DNA of 64,000 bases from Phoma sp. XZ068 (Eukaryota > Ascomycota > Dothideomycetes > Pleosporales > Didymellaceae), in assembly GCA_004835665.1 (NCBI GenBank), contig RBKR01000005.1, positions 1,488,001-1,552,000 on the forward strand. Reading direction: 5' to 3'. The translations under genes and the position numbers were made by a program. Shown one piece after another: positions 24,758 to 35,485 of the stretch; positions within the stretch are counted from its first letter, which is position 1, and each line of letters opens with the position of its first letter. The notes under the pieces are model-generated. The model saw only the letters and a list, made by a program, of their open reading frames with translations, had not been told where the DNA came from and did no database searches.

Positions 24758-26286
24758 ATGGCCAACGTCTACCCCCACCCAGAACCTCAGTTCGTCCACT
24801 TTCCCAGCCGGCGATCAGTCGTCCATAGCACCAAAGGCATAGTGTCATGTACTCAACCTCTCGCGACCGCTGCTGGAATCGACATCCTGAGAAAAGGTGG
24901 TAATGCTGCGGTATGACGTAATCCACCTTCGCGTTGACGGCATGCTGATAATGGTCAGGATGCAGCTGTGGCTGTGGCAGCTGCTATCAATGTCACTGAA
25001 CCTGGCTCCACCGGTATTGGTGGTGATATGTTCTGTCTTTACTACGATGCCAAGACCAAGAAGGTGTCAGCCTTGAATGGCTCTGGTCGTTCTGGCTCAG
25101 GTGTCACACTTGAGAAGATCAGAAAAGACCTCAACATTCCGGATGGCGAAAGTGGCCAGATCCCCATGGACAGCGTACATGCTGCTACTGTACCTGGCGC
25201 AGCTGCTGGTTGGGTTGATTGCCATGAACGCTTTGGCAGTGGGAAAGTCAGCCTTGAAGAGGTCCTCGCACCAGCGATCGATCTAGCCGAGAACGGCTTC
25301 CCTGTTTCTGAGCTCTCCGCCACGTTTGTGAGTACTACCAATACAAACCTTGAAGGTCAAGGCTAACATCTGTACGGTGGGCGCAAAGCGAATCAGCGCT
25401 TAGGAAAGCATCGCCAAATGGTCATGAAATGCTGAAGAAAGATTCATCGGCAAAGGATGGCTGCAGAGCACCAAAGGCCGGTGAAGTCATGAAGAACCCA
25501 ACTATTGCCAACACGTTCAGGCTCCTCGCAAAGCATGGAAAGCAAGGCTTCTACGAAGGTGAAGTTGCTGAGCAGCTTGTCAAGGTTGTGTCCGAACTTG
25601 GGGGCTACATCACCCTGGACGATCTCAAGCACCACGCCGAGACTGGCTCTGAGCCTGTTGATCCTATCTCGCTCAAGTACACTGGTCAAGGTGTCGGCGA
25701 GTCTACGAATGGCGGCATCGAGCTCTGGGAGCATCCACCAAACGGTCAAGGTATTGTTGCATTGATGGCCCTAGGGATTATTCAAGAGCTGGAGAAGCAA
25801 GGCAAGATCTCGAAGTGGGGTCTGAAGGATCACAACAGTGCTCAGCATCTACACGCAACCATCGACGCCCTCCGTATCGCTTTTGCAGATGCCCACTGGT
25901 TCGTCACAGACCCGAGTGTTGTCAAGGTTCCTTCCGCCGAACTCATTTCACAAGAATATCTCGCCGAGCGTGCCAAGCTGTTCGATCCCAAACAGGCCGC
26001 CAAAGCTCCAGTCCACGGTTCGCCCGCTCACCTTCGAAGTGACACTGTCTACTTCTGCTGCACCGACAAAGATGGCAACGGTATCTCATTCATCAACAGC
26101 AACTTTGGTGGCTTCGGCACGGGCATCATTCCCAAGGGTTGCGGTTTCACCCTCCAGAATCGTGGTTCTGGTTTCAGCCTCACAAAGGGCCACCCCAACG
26201 AGCTTGCGCCGAGGAAGCGACCATACCATACCATCATTCCTGGTTTGACCACGTACAGTGATGGCAGCCTGCATTCTGTATACGGC

Positions 26287-26321
<35 letters not shown>

Positions 26322-26637
26322 GCAAGTTCTGTTGAACCAGGAGGTTTTCAAGCTGAACCCACAAGCTGCGCTTGATTCGCCACGTTTCTGCATCGGTGCC
26401 GGTATGCCGAGTGCTGACGGCACGATTACAGATGCGACAGTCTATTTAGAAGAAGGCATCGATGCCAAGGTTGTTGACGAGCTGCGGGCGCTGGGACACA
26501 ATGTCGAACAGCTGAGTGGGTACGGACGAGGCACATTCGGTCGCGGTCAGATCATCAGGAGGCATACGGATGATGGTCTCACTGTGTGGAGCGGCGGCAG
26601 TGACATGCGAGGTGACGGCGCTGCGATACCGTTGTAA
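24758..26637 (+). CDS. Gamma-glutamyltransferase family protein (YwrD-like), three exons, 593 aa
   Basis: Ntn-hydrolase of the gamma-glutamyltransferase family, acting on glutathione or gamma-glutamyl compounds. Exons: 24758..24910, 24959..25327, 25378..26637. The start gives MANVYPHPEPQFVHFPSRRS. The family box GGNAADAAVAVAAAINVTEPGSTGIGGD spans the first junction. The autoprocessing and nucleophile threonine is the T of SDTVYFC (about residue 397), followed by GNGISFINSNFGGFGTG. There is no signal peptide or N-terminal TM, so a cytosolic form is likely, as in the bacterial YwrD-like branch. Intron 2 is odd. Frame and homology demand that exon 3 begins TGGGCGCAAAGC, but the bases before it are TACGG, not TACAG. 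A canonical alternative (25324-25388, donor GTTTGT, acceptor AAAG) also stays in frame but drops four residues. Confidence 0.88.
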
Positions 26638-26963
26638 ATGTGAGGCATAGGTCATAAGACTGCTAGTTGCATCGCCTATACCAATTAAAGATGATGTCTC
26701 AAGACCACCCCCGAGGCCAAATGTGATTAGCATGCTTGTCCAGCCCATTACAGTAAGCGATGTTGGGTTCTCTGGCGGGTATTATCCATGCAGCAGGAAC
26801 CCGGATGCAGATCTGCGGGCCGACATGTATGCCCAAATGAAAGGCATGGCCTAAACATAATCGTGGTGTCTAGATCAATAGTTTGTAACTTTCAATGAGA
26901 ATGGATGTTTATCCATGATGGAAAGCTTATAGAAAAACCTCTAACTTGCGTCTTATGACTTTG
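26638..26963. other. Intergenic junction between core genes and the accessory island
   Basis: 325 bp separating the 3' ends of the gamma-glutamyltransferase gene and the first decayed family copy. No repeat or target-site duplication was seen. Confidence 0.4.
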
Positions 26964-27934
26964 CTAGGAAGCAGGTCTGTCGCCTATCGTCGATAATCTG
27001 CTGAATTCTGCGATGAAGCTCAGTGTCGATCTCAAGGGGGACCCTGGTGCAGCGCTTTCGCTGCCTCCCTTAATAGTCGTGTACCACTCTGTGACGGTTT
27101 CTGGGAGCCTAACGAGCATTGTCTGACATTCATTTCCACCTGAACCACCGCCGGTCTCCATCTCCTCTCTTGTCCGCTTTAAGCCACAAGGAGGCTTCGG
27201 CAGAGGATACTGTCCAATGCTCCTCAAATGCGTAATCCACTGTGGGTTCTCGAACATGGTTTTGCTCGCCAGGCCTGACCACTACCTCATCGACCGCATG
27301 ACCTCAACGGAGGGTGCTTTGTTGATCTGACTCAATCGCTGGAGGTAATCGGCGAAATCTTGAAGCTTGGTTGAAAAAACGTTCTGGGACACGTTGAATA
27401 GTTCTTTCTTGAGTTTGTCGTCTCGCTCGAAAGGCTGCAAACCAGTGCCAGCCTGCTTCTGGGGCTTCGAGCCAGTGCCAGACTGTTTCTGAGCCTTCAT
27501 CTTCAGTTCGGCTAAGCGAACATCCTCCTGGGCTTTGATCTAGTCGGGGTACTTTCTCGACCACAAGTCCCTGGAGACGGCTTCCCAAGCTACCTTGGGA
27601 ATACCTCGTGGTAGGGCGTCCAAGTCGACGGCTTTCTTGCCGCCTTTGCTCAAACCAACCATCCTGGCTCTCAAAAAGAAGCCGTTTTTCTCGTACGTCG
27701 AGCCGTTTGCCAGCTTGACGTCGTAGGTTAACCAGGCTTCTCTCACGGGATCTTTTCAATTGCCGTTGGGATCAGGCTTGAGTCGGCTGACAAGCAAGGC
27801 ATTTTTGCGGTCGTCCCAGGTGAAGTCATCGGGATTCCGCTAATTCCAGCCATTGATTCATGCAGGGCGATCGCAGCAACGCTGAAGACAACTTCGAAGT
27901 AGATACATACCATTTCTTGATTACTCAGCGCCAT
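26964..27934 (-). pseudogene. Copy A of an unrecognised four-member family, three premature stops
   Basis: Exon 1 (27911..27934) encodes MALSNQEM, followed by a 71-bp intron (GTATGT donor, ATTAG acceptor), a layout shared with the intact copy B. Exon 2 stays in one frame from 27839 to 26964 but is cut by TGA at 27756-27758, TAG at 27540-27542 and TAG at 27282-27284. Family features visible: an N-terminal FTWDDRKNALLVSRLK segment, a charged middle, a helical block LQDFADYLQRLSQINKAPSV plus EVMRSMR, then WITHLRSIGQYPLPKP and a basic GLKRTREE. The two TAGs could come from CAG by C-to-T change, as repeat-induced point mutation would give, but three events do not prove that. Function unknown. Confidence 0.75.
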
Positions 27935-29642
27935 GGATTTTGCTGGATGTGTCATTGAGATAGAGAAGTTGCGATAGAGGGTAGAGTGTGAGTGAGTTGG
28001 TGGACGGAGAAGGGAAGAAGATAGGACCCGGTTGTAAATAACAGGTCAAGGTGAATTAGAATCTCGTGCTCGATAGTCCTCAATATTGTGATTTATTGCG
28101 AGCTAAGCCTTGCCGGGCCTGGCATATTTGGTGAAGGTAAAGTCTTGACGCTCCAGACACGAACAATCCACTACCAGAATCCTTGTTCGTGTTGTCCATG
28201 GTGACGGCCCCTTTCGCGCGATGTGCTAACACTTTGATATTGCAAGCTCAGCCTTGGAAACCAATATTTCTGCCTTGAGGTCGCTCACACGCGGCTGCTG
28301 CTTGAGCGGGCTCTCGTGAAAAACTCCAAACTCGCGCCCCTTCACCACGACCTACACCTGCCACCCACACCTGCAACTTAAACCGTGTTCCACGGAACAT
28401 CCCGCTTGCTCGAGACGTACGCGACCTTGCCCACGCTTATAGCATCTCCTCACGCGACTTCGAGCCCGTGAAGGCAACCTACGATCTTCCGAACCGAGCA
28501 CGACCAGCCGCGCATGCTGTTTGGTAGCCTCCAGCCCTACCCGCTGCCAGTGGCACCTCGCGATGTGAAGGACAGAGAGCGCACCAACCATGTTTCCTTC
28601 CAGTGGAATCGTATCATTCGTCCTGTTGGCTAAGCCGGTCCGTCGAGGCGAGAAGAGGAGACCTATGATAGCAGAAGCGATTGACTCTCAAGGACATGAG
28701 CTGATCATTGAGGGTGTTCGAAGGATACTAGACACAGAGCTGACGGGCAACGTACGCTTCAGGAATAAGCGCATGGTACAATCAGAGGGCTTCGGTTTCA
28801 GGATCGCTAGGCGCAGGCAGAATGCACGCTTGAGGACACATTCTACAACCGTGGCACCTGAGGCCTTCTAGTGTCTGAGGCAAGGACGGGTAAGACTCTC
28901 ATCAGCCCTGGTGTGTGATGCACACGCACTGAGCCGACACGGTGGGCGATTCGATGCTTAAATTCTCTTGCAGATACAATTTCTGATGGCCCTTGAGTTG
29001 CAGCTGGCGTTCTCTTTGTGAGCTGCCTAAATAGAGTCCGACGTTGTCTCGAGCAGGGTGCATCGGTAACTGGACCTATGAGTTGAATAGGATATCGCGT
29101 GGCAGTTTGCAGGTTGGCACTATTAGCGACAGCCTTTGTACAGCGATTTGAGAATGCATTAGTTGTTGTGATGATTTTGTATAGAGACAGCACCCATACC
29201 CGTAACTGTGGACTGGGCCTGAAGCATCCTGAAGCCAACGAAGCTCCCCGCCACGACATTACCCATACCAGCGTTCATTGTGCTACCTACAATCAAGTGA
29301 TCGAAGAGATCGCGGAATTGTTCTAGAGAACGTATGCGGCAGTCTGCAAGGTTGTGTCTGTAAGAGCACTCGGAGTTGTTGTGGAGCCTCCCATTTTCAT
29401 TCGATACGTGCACGTCCTGTCTTTCTCTCCCGACGCGCTCTATGTCACTAGGTAGTCGTTCTTGAGCAGTCTGGGTTTGCTCCGGTCCCCCTCTATGCAG
29501 CTTGCTCATTGCCACAGGTGCGGCTTCGATTCTTATGTATTTTGGTGTTCTAAAACCTACAACCTGTAAAAAGAAGCCTCTTTGCACGTTCCAATCTGCG
29601 CACAGACGCAGCCTCGCTAGTTCGCCAGCTGTGCAAAAAGGG
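27935..29642. other. Intergenic with decayed repeat sequence
   Basis: About 1.7 kb without a supported gene. An open frame at 28590-28871 (+, 93 aa) has no recognisable domain. Near 29096-29128 a segment (GTGGCAGTTTGCAGGTTGGC) resembles the flank of the tRNA-like repeats at about 29762, suggesting another diverged copy of that repeat. Confidence 0.4.
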
Positions 29643-29748
29643 CAAAAAGAATGTTGTCAGCTAAGGGATTCGAACCCTTGCGGGCAAAGCCCATGAGAAT
29701 ACCCAACCGCTTTGCGGATGAAGACCCTTAAAGGGATTCTTGAGTCAC
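29643..29748 (-). repeat. tRNA-like repeat, copy 1 (3' half of a class II tRNA plus T-run)
   Basis: Read on the minus strand, the 106-bp unit contains a variable-arm-like GGGCTTTGCCC, a T-arm AAGGGTTCGAATCCCTT (B-box GGTTCGAATCC), an acceptor-like AGCTGAC, and then a T-run (CTTTTTG) that could end Pol III transcription. Upstream in the unit are CTCAAG and an intron-like hairpin CCGCAAAGCGG followed by TTGGG. This is how intron-containing tRNA-Leu(CAA) genes look. The matching 5' acceptor GTCAGCT and a D-arm are missing, so it is not an intact tRNA gene. The inverted partner is at 51068-51173, with 104 of 106 bases identical by eye. Confidence 0.6.
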
Positions 29749-29778
29749 GGAAGGACCTCGTGTGGCAATTTCTAGGTC

Positions 29779-29857
29779 GGGATTAGTAGCGAAAGTTCTG
29801 AGAAAGCCCACGAGAATCATCAACTGCTATTGCATTTGAAGGTCCTTAATAGAACCC
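29779..29857 (-). repeat. Diverged tandem copy of the tRNA-like repeat
   Basis: Aligns with the adjacent unit over its length. Shared stretches include AAAGCCCAYGAGAAT and the order CAAC-GCT-TGC-TGAAG-CCTTAA, with the B-box largely lost. This suggests an old tandem duplication of the element. Confidence 0.45.
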
Positions 29858-30148
29858 GTATTTGCTCTGCGACCTCCGTCCCTAGCTATAAACAAACCAA
29901 TCAGCTGCCAATTATTCACGTTTGGGCAATAATATCATCTCAAAAGTATAATATAGATACGAATAAATAAATATCAAAAACCATGCTATAGATAATAGGC
30001 TTCTGCTCGAAAGGAGCTGACTAAGTATAAGTCTGAACGATCGGTGCCACCGTGCGACAAGTCGCTACTTCGAGTCTCTGATACCGGCGCTGCTGGAAAT
30101 CCGTTTCCTTAGGCTTCATGCATGAACGTCGTGGGTCCTTGTTCGTAT

Positions 30149-31018
30149 CTACACCTGGAAAAGGCCTGTGACGAAGTCGTAGTCCCGCTGCATCTCAGGG
30201 CTCCACTGCACAAGATTGAGCGATTTGCCAGTGTTGAGTTTGCGTTTCTTGTCAGCAGCATGGCGGTCAGATCGTACTGGCCTTGGTGGGGGTAATTGGT
30301 CGATGGACCTCAGAAAGATCGCCCAGTCTGGACAGACGCGCATGGGGAGGTTTCTGCGACGACGCCAGTCTCGCATGCTCTCAAGCACCTCGATGCTGGG
30401 CACCTTCTTCAGCTTGAAGATGACTGCGATTTCCTTCGCAGCTTGCTGCAAAGTACCGAGATCGATAGCCTTCTTGACGTCGAAGAAGTCGTGCTCAACG
30501 CTGTCACCACCAATTGTTGCTGCCGCTTGGGTCGCTTCCGTGTCTCTCGGGCTCGGCTTTGTTGCGCGTTTTCCAACGGAAGCTGGGCCGGCCTTGGTCT
30601 TCTCTTCCTTGTACTCCGCGATCCACCTGGCGAACTCGATCTCGAAGTCCTGCCTGATCTTCTGAGCCCACTCGTTTTTGAACGGCTTCAGACAATCGAC
30701 CAGCAGATTGGTGTCGACATTGGCCTGGGAAATCACTCCTGCCTTTGTAACGAGGAGTGTCTTATAACACCTCATCACCATCTTGAGTTTGGGGTGCTCC
30801 TGCTTCATTGCGGATTTGCCGTTAGGCTTTCCTTTATCCCATGTGAAATCGAATGTAGCGTACACCGGCTGGTCGACCTCGTCGCCTTTGGCGTAGCCGA
30901 CAAGGGCTCGGCGAGTGTTTCGGTCCCACTGCAAGCTGAGACGAGCCTGTAGGATATGGGTTAACGTGGTGCTTAAAGTGGAAGCATCGTATGGGCTTAC
31001 AATGCCGGATGAAGACAT
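30149..31018 (-). CDS. Copy B, intact member of the unrecognised family, 271 aa
   Basis: Exon 1 (31001..31018) encodes only MSSSGI. A 54-bp intron (GTAAGC donor, CCTACAG acceptor) leads to exon 2 (30149..30946), uninterrupted to the stop. The intron is itself open, so unspliced reading adds 18 residues. Features: N-terminal LSLQWDRNTRRALVGYAKGD and FDFTWDKGKPNGK (beta-rich, likely one folded domain), a charged Lys/Glu linker, the family helix VPSIEVLESMRDWRRRRNLP, then CPDWAIFLRSIDQLPPPRP, a basic KKRKLN stretch and a short acidic tail. No signal peptide or TM; nuclear location is possible from the basic stretch. I recognise no known domain. It is the only undamaged copy of the four in the window. 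Confidence 0.7.
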   Translation of the reverse strand: MSSSGIVSPYDASTLSTTLTHILQARLSLQWDRNTRRALVGYAKGDEVDQPVYATFDFTWDKGKPNGKSAMKQEHPKLKMVMRCYKTLLVTKAGVISQANVDTNLLVDCLKPFKNEWAQKIRQDFEIEFARWIAEYKEEKTKAGPASVGKRATKPSPRDTEATQAAATIGGDSVEHDFFDVKKAIDLGTLQQAAKEIAVIFKLKKVPSIEVLESMRDWRRRRNLPMRVCPDWAIFLRSIDQLPPPRPVRSDRHAADKKRKLNTGKSLNLVQWSPEMQRDYDFVTGLFQV

Positions 31019-31639
31019 GTTGCAAAGATGGACAAGGATTCGAAAGCACTCCTCGCTTTCAACTGAGTATCTCGAGAGTTTGGGGGTTGCGATGAATGGA
31101 ATACAGCACGATGAAGTCTTCGAGCAGCTGGCGGCTTAAGATCATAGCATCGAAGTAAAGGTAAATTGAAGCGTGGCTTCATTTGCTAGCTGCAAAGATT
31201 GGCGAATTGAGCAATGAGATTGGAAAACACACTGTCAGCGCTCTCTCACCCAGTTTCCTTGCAACGAGCGGTGAGAGACGCAGGTCAGCGGCTGCCATCA
31301 ACTCATACATCAAGCCACGATTGTAAAGGCATTCACGTATACAGCATCGTCGACCGAAGGTGTGCGGTCCAAAATCTATTGTTGTTTTGAGTCGAGCGAC
31401 TAGCTTGCGATATCTACGCCTTCAAGGTCTCGGTCACTCAGGTATAGCGGTGATATATGTGGCCCAATGTGCCGATCTTGGGAATTGCATAGGCATGTTG
31501 TAGCGATGGCTCTGAGAGAGCGCGTGCTTGCGGGTTGTGACACACAACTTGCAGGCCGGGAATTGAAGATACGGAATGTCCTTGTAATTTTTAACTGAAT
31601 TAAATGGGTAACTTGATTGACCTGCGGTCAACTGAAATT
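31019..31639. other. Intergenic, no gene seen
   Basis: About 620 bp between copy B's start and the 3' end of the coiled-coil gene. Nothing recognised. Confidence 0.4.
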
Positions 31640-32679
31640 CTAAGCGCTGCTGTAATCGCGCAGGATCGTCCGAAGGTCTTGAACGGCCGTCTCGGCAGAC
31701 CGAAAGCGAAATTTCAACCCTTCCACCGTGTCGTCCAGAATGAGTGCCTTCATCTTGCGCATCTCTCGATCATAGAGATTTTTATTGAGCATCTTGACGC
31801 TATCTCTATCCATTGCACCGACAAAGATGGCCCGCAAGATGTCTTTGCGTTCCGCCGTTGAGCTCTGCTGGTATGCTGCCAACTCAGACTCTTCGATTAA
31901 ACCAGCATCCACTTGCCATATGTTAGCCTGATTTCGCAAACGGTCCAGAAGAGCTTTTAGTGGCACGTCCACCACGGCTTTCAGGGCGTCCAGCACGCCT
32001 TTGAGCTCCATATCGGCGGCCTTCGACAGCATCTCGGGGTGCCCTGGGTTTCAGTCAGCCTTTGCTACCCTCATACACTTGCCTCGGAAAGACTCGCCAT
32101 CTTCTCCATCATCCTGTTCGATGACCAAAGAATCAGGGTGCGGAACTCGCCCTCTGGCTATCCAGCCTAGCGTACTAACGGAGCGGTGGATCCTAATTTC
32201 CAAGTCCACAAGACTCCTGGTGATCTCATAAAAGACCGCATAATCATAATCGTGTTTTGCCCGATCGCGCCGCCACTGCAGCGTCTCGATGACCTGTTGA
32301 AAGGTCTCTGCAGGAGGAAAGTTGGCGAATCGGCGACGCTAGATTGTGATGAGCAGCGGCCTTCGACTTGAGGACTGTAGCACTTACAGCACCACCACCC
32401 TCCAGGCCGTTCAATCGATGCTCGCCCCTCTGCACCATGTCGCTCACGTATGATGCCACCTCCTCTAGGGTCTCTACAGCTACGGTCACTCTCGCTCGAA
32501 TCTCTTGGATCAAGGCCTGGGTTTCCTCTGCGATTTCTGCGTGGTTGATGTCTAGGTTAGAGCTAGATGTATTGTGAGAGGTGGTGTCCATATCGTATTT
32601 CGGACACATACTCTAAATCCTCCCACATACTATCCTGGAGGTCAACGCTCTTGAAAAGGTCTTCAAGCGTTTGTGCCAT
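31640..32679 (-). CDS. Helical/coiled-coil protein of unknown function, four exons, about 300 aa
   Basis: Proposed exons (minus): 32612..32679, 32388..32562, 32083..32338, 31640..32043. Intron 1 (49 bp) has a GTATGT donor and TCTAG acceptor; intron 2 (49 bp) has GTAAGT. Intron 3 (39 bp) appears to be GC-AG (GCAAGT donor, CTGAC branch, CCCAG acceptor) and is short. All joins keep one frame ending ILRDYSSA. The protein starts MAQTLEDLFKSVDLQDSMWE and is almost wholly helical, with heptad-like stretches (EIAEETQALIQEIRARVTVA). An alternative shorter start is MDTTSH at 32591. It sits tail-to-tail with nothing and head-to-head with the next small protein, about 200 bp apart, so the two may share a promoter. 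No domain recognised. Confidence 0.55.
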
Positions 32680-32874
32680 GTTGTTTCGGAGGCCTCTTGC
32701 CTAGCGCGTATGGAATAGTCAAAGTATGGATTCGAAATCGTGTAAGTGAAGCAGCCGCCTGCAGCGCCGGTGGCTACCTGAGCTGAGTCAGCAAAACTGG
32801 TGCGATGCAAAGTGCGCGCGCTTGATATCAGAACCACTCTATCCCCTTGACAAGCGCAGCTAACCACAGTCACG

Positions 32875-33354
32875 ATGACGCTCGAAGACTTATTGCTCTC
32901 AGCTGAGAACAAGAAGAAGAAGAAGAAGAATGCAAAGGTAAGGTCTGGTACTCCGCAAGGTACTACTGTCAACTGACGCCGTATCCAGAACGACGACGCC
33001 CCGCCTTCCAAGGACAAGAAAAAGCCCAAGAAGGAACCCTACCAAGCTAAGATGTACGGAGACTGGTCGAAGAAAGATCTGAGCGCCGAGCTCAAGGCGA
33101 GGCGGGAACAGAAGGCCCTGCTGCAGGAAGAAACTGCGCAACTGGAGATAGATTGTGCGTTGGAAGAACAGCTCGTCACAGAGCTCATTGTAGTCTTCGA
33201 AGCCTACGATGCCCCGGCATTCGATCGACTGGATAGGGCAAATAAAGTTGTGCTCGACCTCCTTGGTCTGCTCGGCAAGAGAAACGAGGGGATGGAGGAG
33301 GCGATAGAGAGACACACTGGGCGGAAGGAAGACGAAGAAGGTTCAGATACTTGA
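32875..33354 (+). CDS. Small lysine-rich coiled-coil protein, two exons, 142 aa
   Basis: Exon 1 (32875..32937) encodes MTLEDLLLSAENKKKKKKNAK, and exon 2 (32989..33354) continues NDDAPPSKDKKKPKKEP after a 51-bp intron (GTAAGG donor, ATCCAG acceptor). A lysine-rich N-terminus precedes a predicted helix (SAELKARREQKALLQEETAQ) and a second leucine-rich helix, then an acidic end. It may be nuclear, from the basic tract. Its layout resembles the 171-aa protein at 34653-35219 (basic head, long helix, soluble tail), though clear sequence identity is not visible. Divergent from the preceding gene. Function unknown. Confidence 0.65.
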
Positions 33355-34652
33355 GAAAGAGAGGGATGGAGTGACAAGACTGTGAGGCACTTTGCCTACT
33401 GAAACGGGGCTGATCTCTCGATATCGGTCATAAAGATACATGAAAGCTCTGGGACGCTATGCAGACCCTTGGACTATAATAGAACCTTAAGATATATAAA
33501 TTGATCATTGTGTGAAACTGATTCGGTTTAGTAATCAGCGCAAAGACTGTTGTTCTGAGACTCGTGGTATCTTACATGGCGGTATTCCTGGGCAGGATCA
33601 AGTACATCTACGCGTTGGTATCTACACATTCATGTTGATTATGGTTTGACATCAGCTTTTACCATGACCAAACCCTGCGTGGAAATATCTTTGCCCTCAT
33701 ATGCCGCGCTCTTTGTCTCAACGGACGTGGAAGACAAAAGACTTTTGTGCACAGCGAGAAGTACCAACAAAGAAAGAGCCAAGGATAGTGCAAGAGGCCA
33801 AATCTCCGGACAAGGTACCCGCCTACCGCAGTTCACAACAATCTTTGCTTATTGACCGCTCACATGCGTGCTCTGACTTCTAGGACGTCTGGGCTGGCTG
33901 CGTATGTTCACATTATTCTCAATGTAGAAAGTCGCGTCACGAGTTTATTGTGGGGTAGCCATGAGATGGAACCGTCTAAATAACGGCACTATTCTCTATT
34001 GCCTCGTTTTGGAAGCGCTCGTCTTGTACACTCCGTCCGGGTCGCGTGGTGAGTGTTCTATGTCCGAGGGCCGCACAACATTTCGCCCAAGGCCTCGAGA
34101 GTGTTATCGATATCTGAGATATTAGAGTAAGCTGTCAGATGGAATATTACAGGTTCATGGCAGGTGGTGTGTCGTAGGTGGATGCGTGACGTATCCGCAT
34201 GGCCTGGCCGGGCATATCAGAATTCAAATTGCGTCACGCATCACATGGCACTCCCACTCGCACTGTCTCTCCCTTGCCCTTGGCACTATTACTTTGAAAG
34301 TATCGAAACATAGACTTTGGGTACAGATGTGACAGCGCTAGCAATCACACCCTACGGGCTGTAAATACAGCAGTAACTTGGTCAAAAAGAACGCGACGAA
34401 TGAACTACCAATGTCAGCCAAGCTGCCGTTCAAGTCCATTTCAGCATCAAAAGTCGAACACAATTGCAGCCTAGAGATCGATCGCATTGAGAAAAGGCTG
34501 CATGCATGCACGCACACCGTTCAACGATAACTAGAAAATGTAGTCTCAGACCGCCGTGGCTCCCGTCCCGTCTTCATGAACGCGCGCGGCCATGCACGCC
34601 TTCAACGGCTGCAACTTTTCCTCTGAACATATGATAGCCCTTCGACAGACAG
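33355..34652. other. Intergenic, no gene seen
   Basis: About 1.3 kb, with only short open frames on either strand. No repeat or RNA gene recognised. Confidence 0.4.
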
Positions 34653-35219
34653 TCACTCGCTGTTGTTCTCTCTATCCGCCCTGGGCGTGTAGGCCTTTAC
34701 TTCTTGGGCGCCGGTCAGGTCGATCGGTGTGATGGTCGTCGAGCCCCCTGCCTCCCGGATAGCGGCGTTAACCTTCTCAAGGCCATTTAGCTTCTCGACA
34801 AAGTCACCTTCAACTGCCCCCGTCCATGATGCGAAGACACCGGCGAAGTGGGCGGCCAGGCTTTCGTAGACGCGCTATATACTTGTCAGTGATTGTATCA
34901 TCAGTTTGTTGACAGTTGAACCTACAGTTGCCTGCGCCATCCTGCCACGATAAAACAAGATCTTGTCCATCTTCTTCGCGTTGGCGCCTTTTCGCGGATC
35001 TTTCTTCCTGATGTCCTCACGCAAGCGCTCAAGATCCTGCTTACGTGCACTCAGATCGGCCACCGCCTTGTCTTCTTGTTGCAACAGTGCAATAAGCTCA
35101 GAATGGGTCTCAGTCAGCCCGGACGGCTTGAGGTTCTCCTGTACTGTCGCCACTTTCTCTCTCCTACGTTTCTCCTTCTTCGCTTTCCTTTCCTTCTTTC
35201 TCTTGTCCTTATCTGTCAT
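34653..35219 (-). CDS. Small basic coiled-coil protein, two exons, 171 aa
   Basis: Exon 1 (34926..35219) begins MTDKDKRKKERKAKKEKRRR, a strongly basic head followed by a long helix with heptad pattern (LQQEDKAVADLSARKQDLER). A 51-bp intron (GTAGGT donor, ATATAG acceptor, CTGAC branch) joins exon 2 (34653..34874), which encodes RVYESLAAHFAGVFASWTGA and a soluble Thr/Asp-rich tail ending RADRENNSE. Reading through the intron adds a false 16-residue end. Its start is 266 bp from that of the divergent SNF2 gene, which suggests a shared promoter. No domain recognised; nuclear or nucleic-acid-associated location is a guess from charge. Confidence 0.65.
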
Positions 35220-35485
35220 TCCCGCGACGTAGACTGTTGACGAGTTCCCAAGGTCGTGTTAACAGGCAGGTAAGTGAAACTTAAGTTGAATAGATTGTGC
35301 GTTGTTGTCACAAGGCAGCGCACGCACCAGAAGATTCTGCCTAAAGGCCTGCTTCACTTGCACAACGCCTATCGTTATTTGTGCCTACGACCAAGGCCCG
35401 CGTTTATTCATCGCTTCATCTGAATTCTTCTCGACACCTATTACCTCTTTTCAACGGGTACATATGAGTTCCAGAGTGCGCTGAG

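Noticed and set aside
26964..27934. Clear repeat-induced point mutation in copy A
   Set aside because: Two stops fit C-to-T change, but the copy is not AT-rich overall by eye and the third stop is ambiguous. Dinucleotide indices were not computed.
28590..28871. 93-aa plus-strand gene
   Set aside because: No domain, no splice-supported extension and no paralogue. Kept only as a remark on the intergenic region.
29643..29748. Intact tRNA-Leu or tRNA-Ser gene
   Set aside because: The T-arm and variable arm fit, but no 5' acceptor strand pairs with AGCTGAC, and the two copies differ completely where the 5' half should be.
30216..30952. Plus-strand frames of 149 and 218 aa
   Set aside because: Antisense to the intact family copy B, which has splice signals and paralogues supporting the minus strand.
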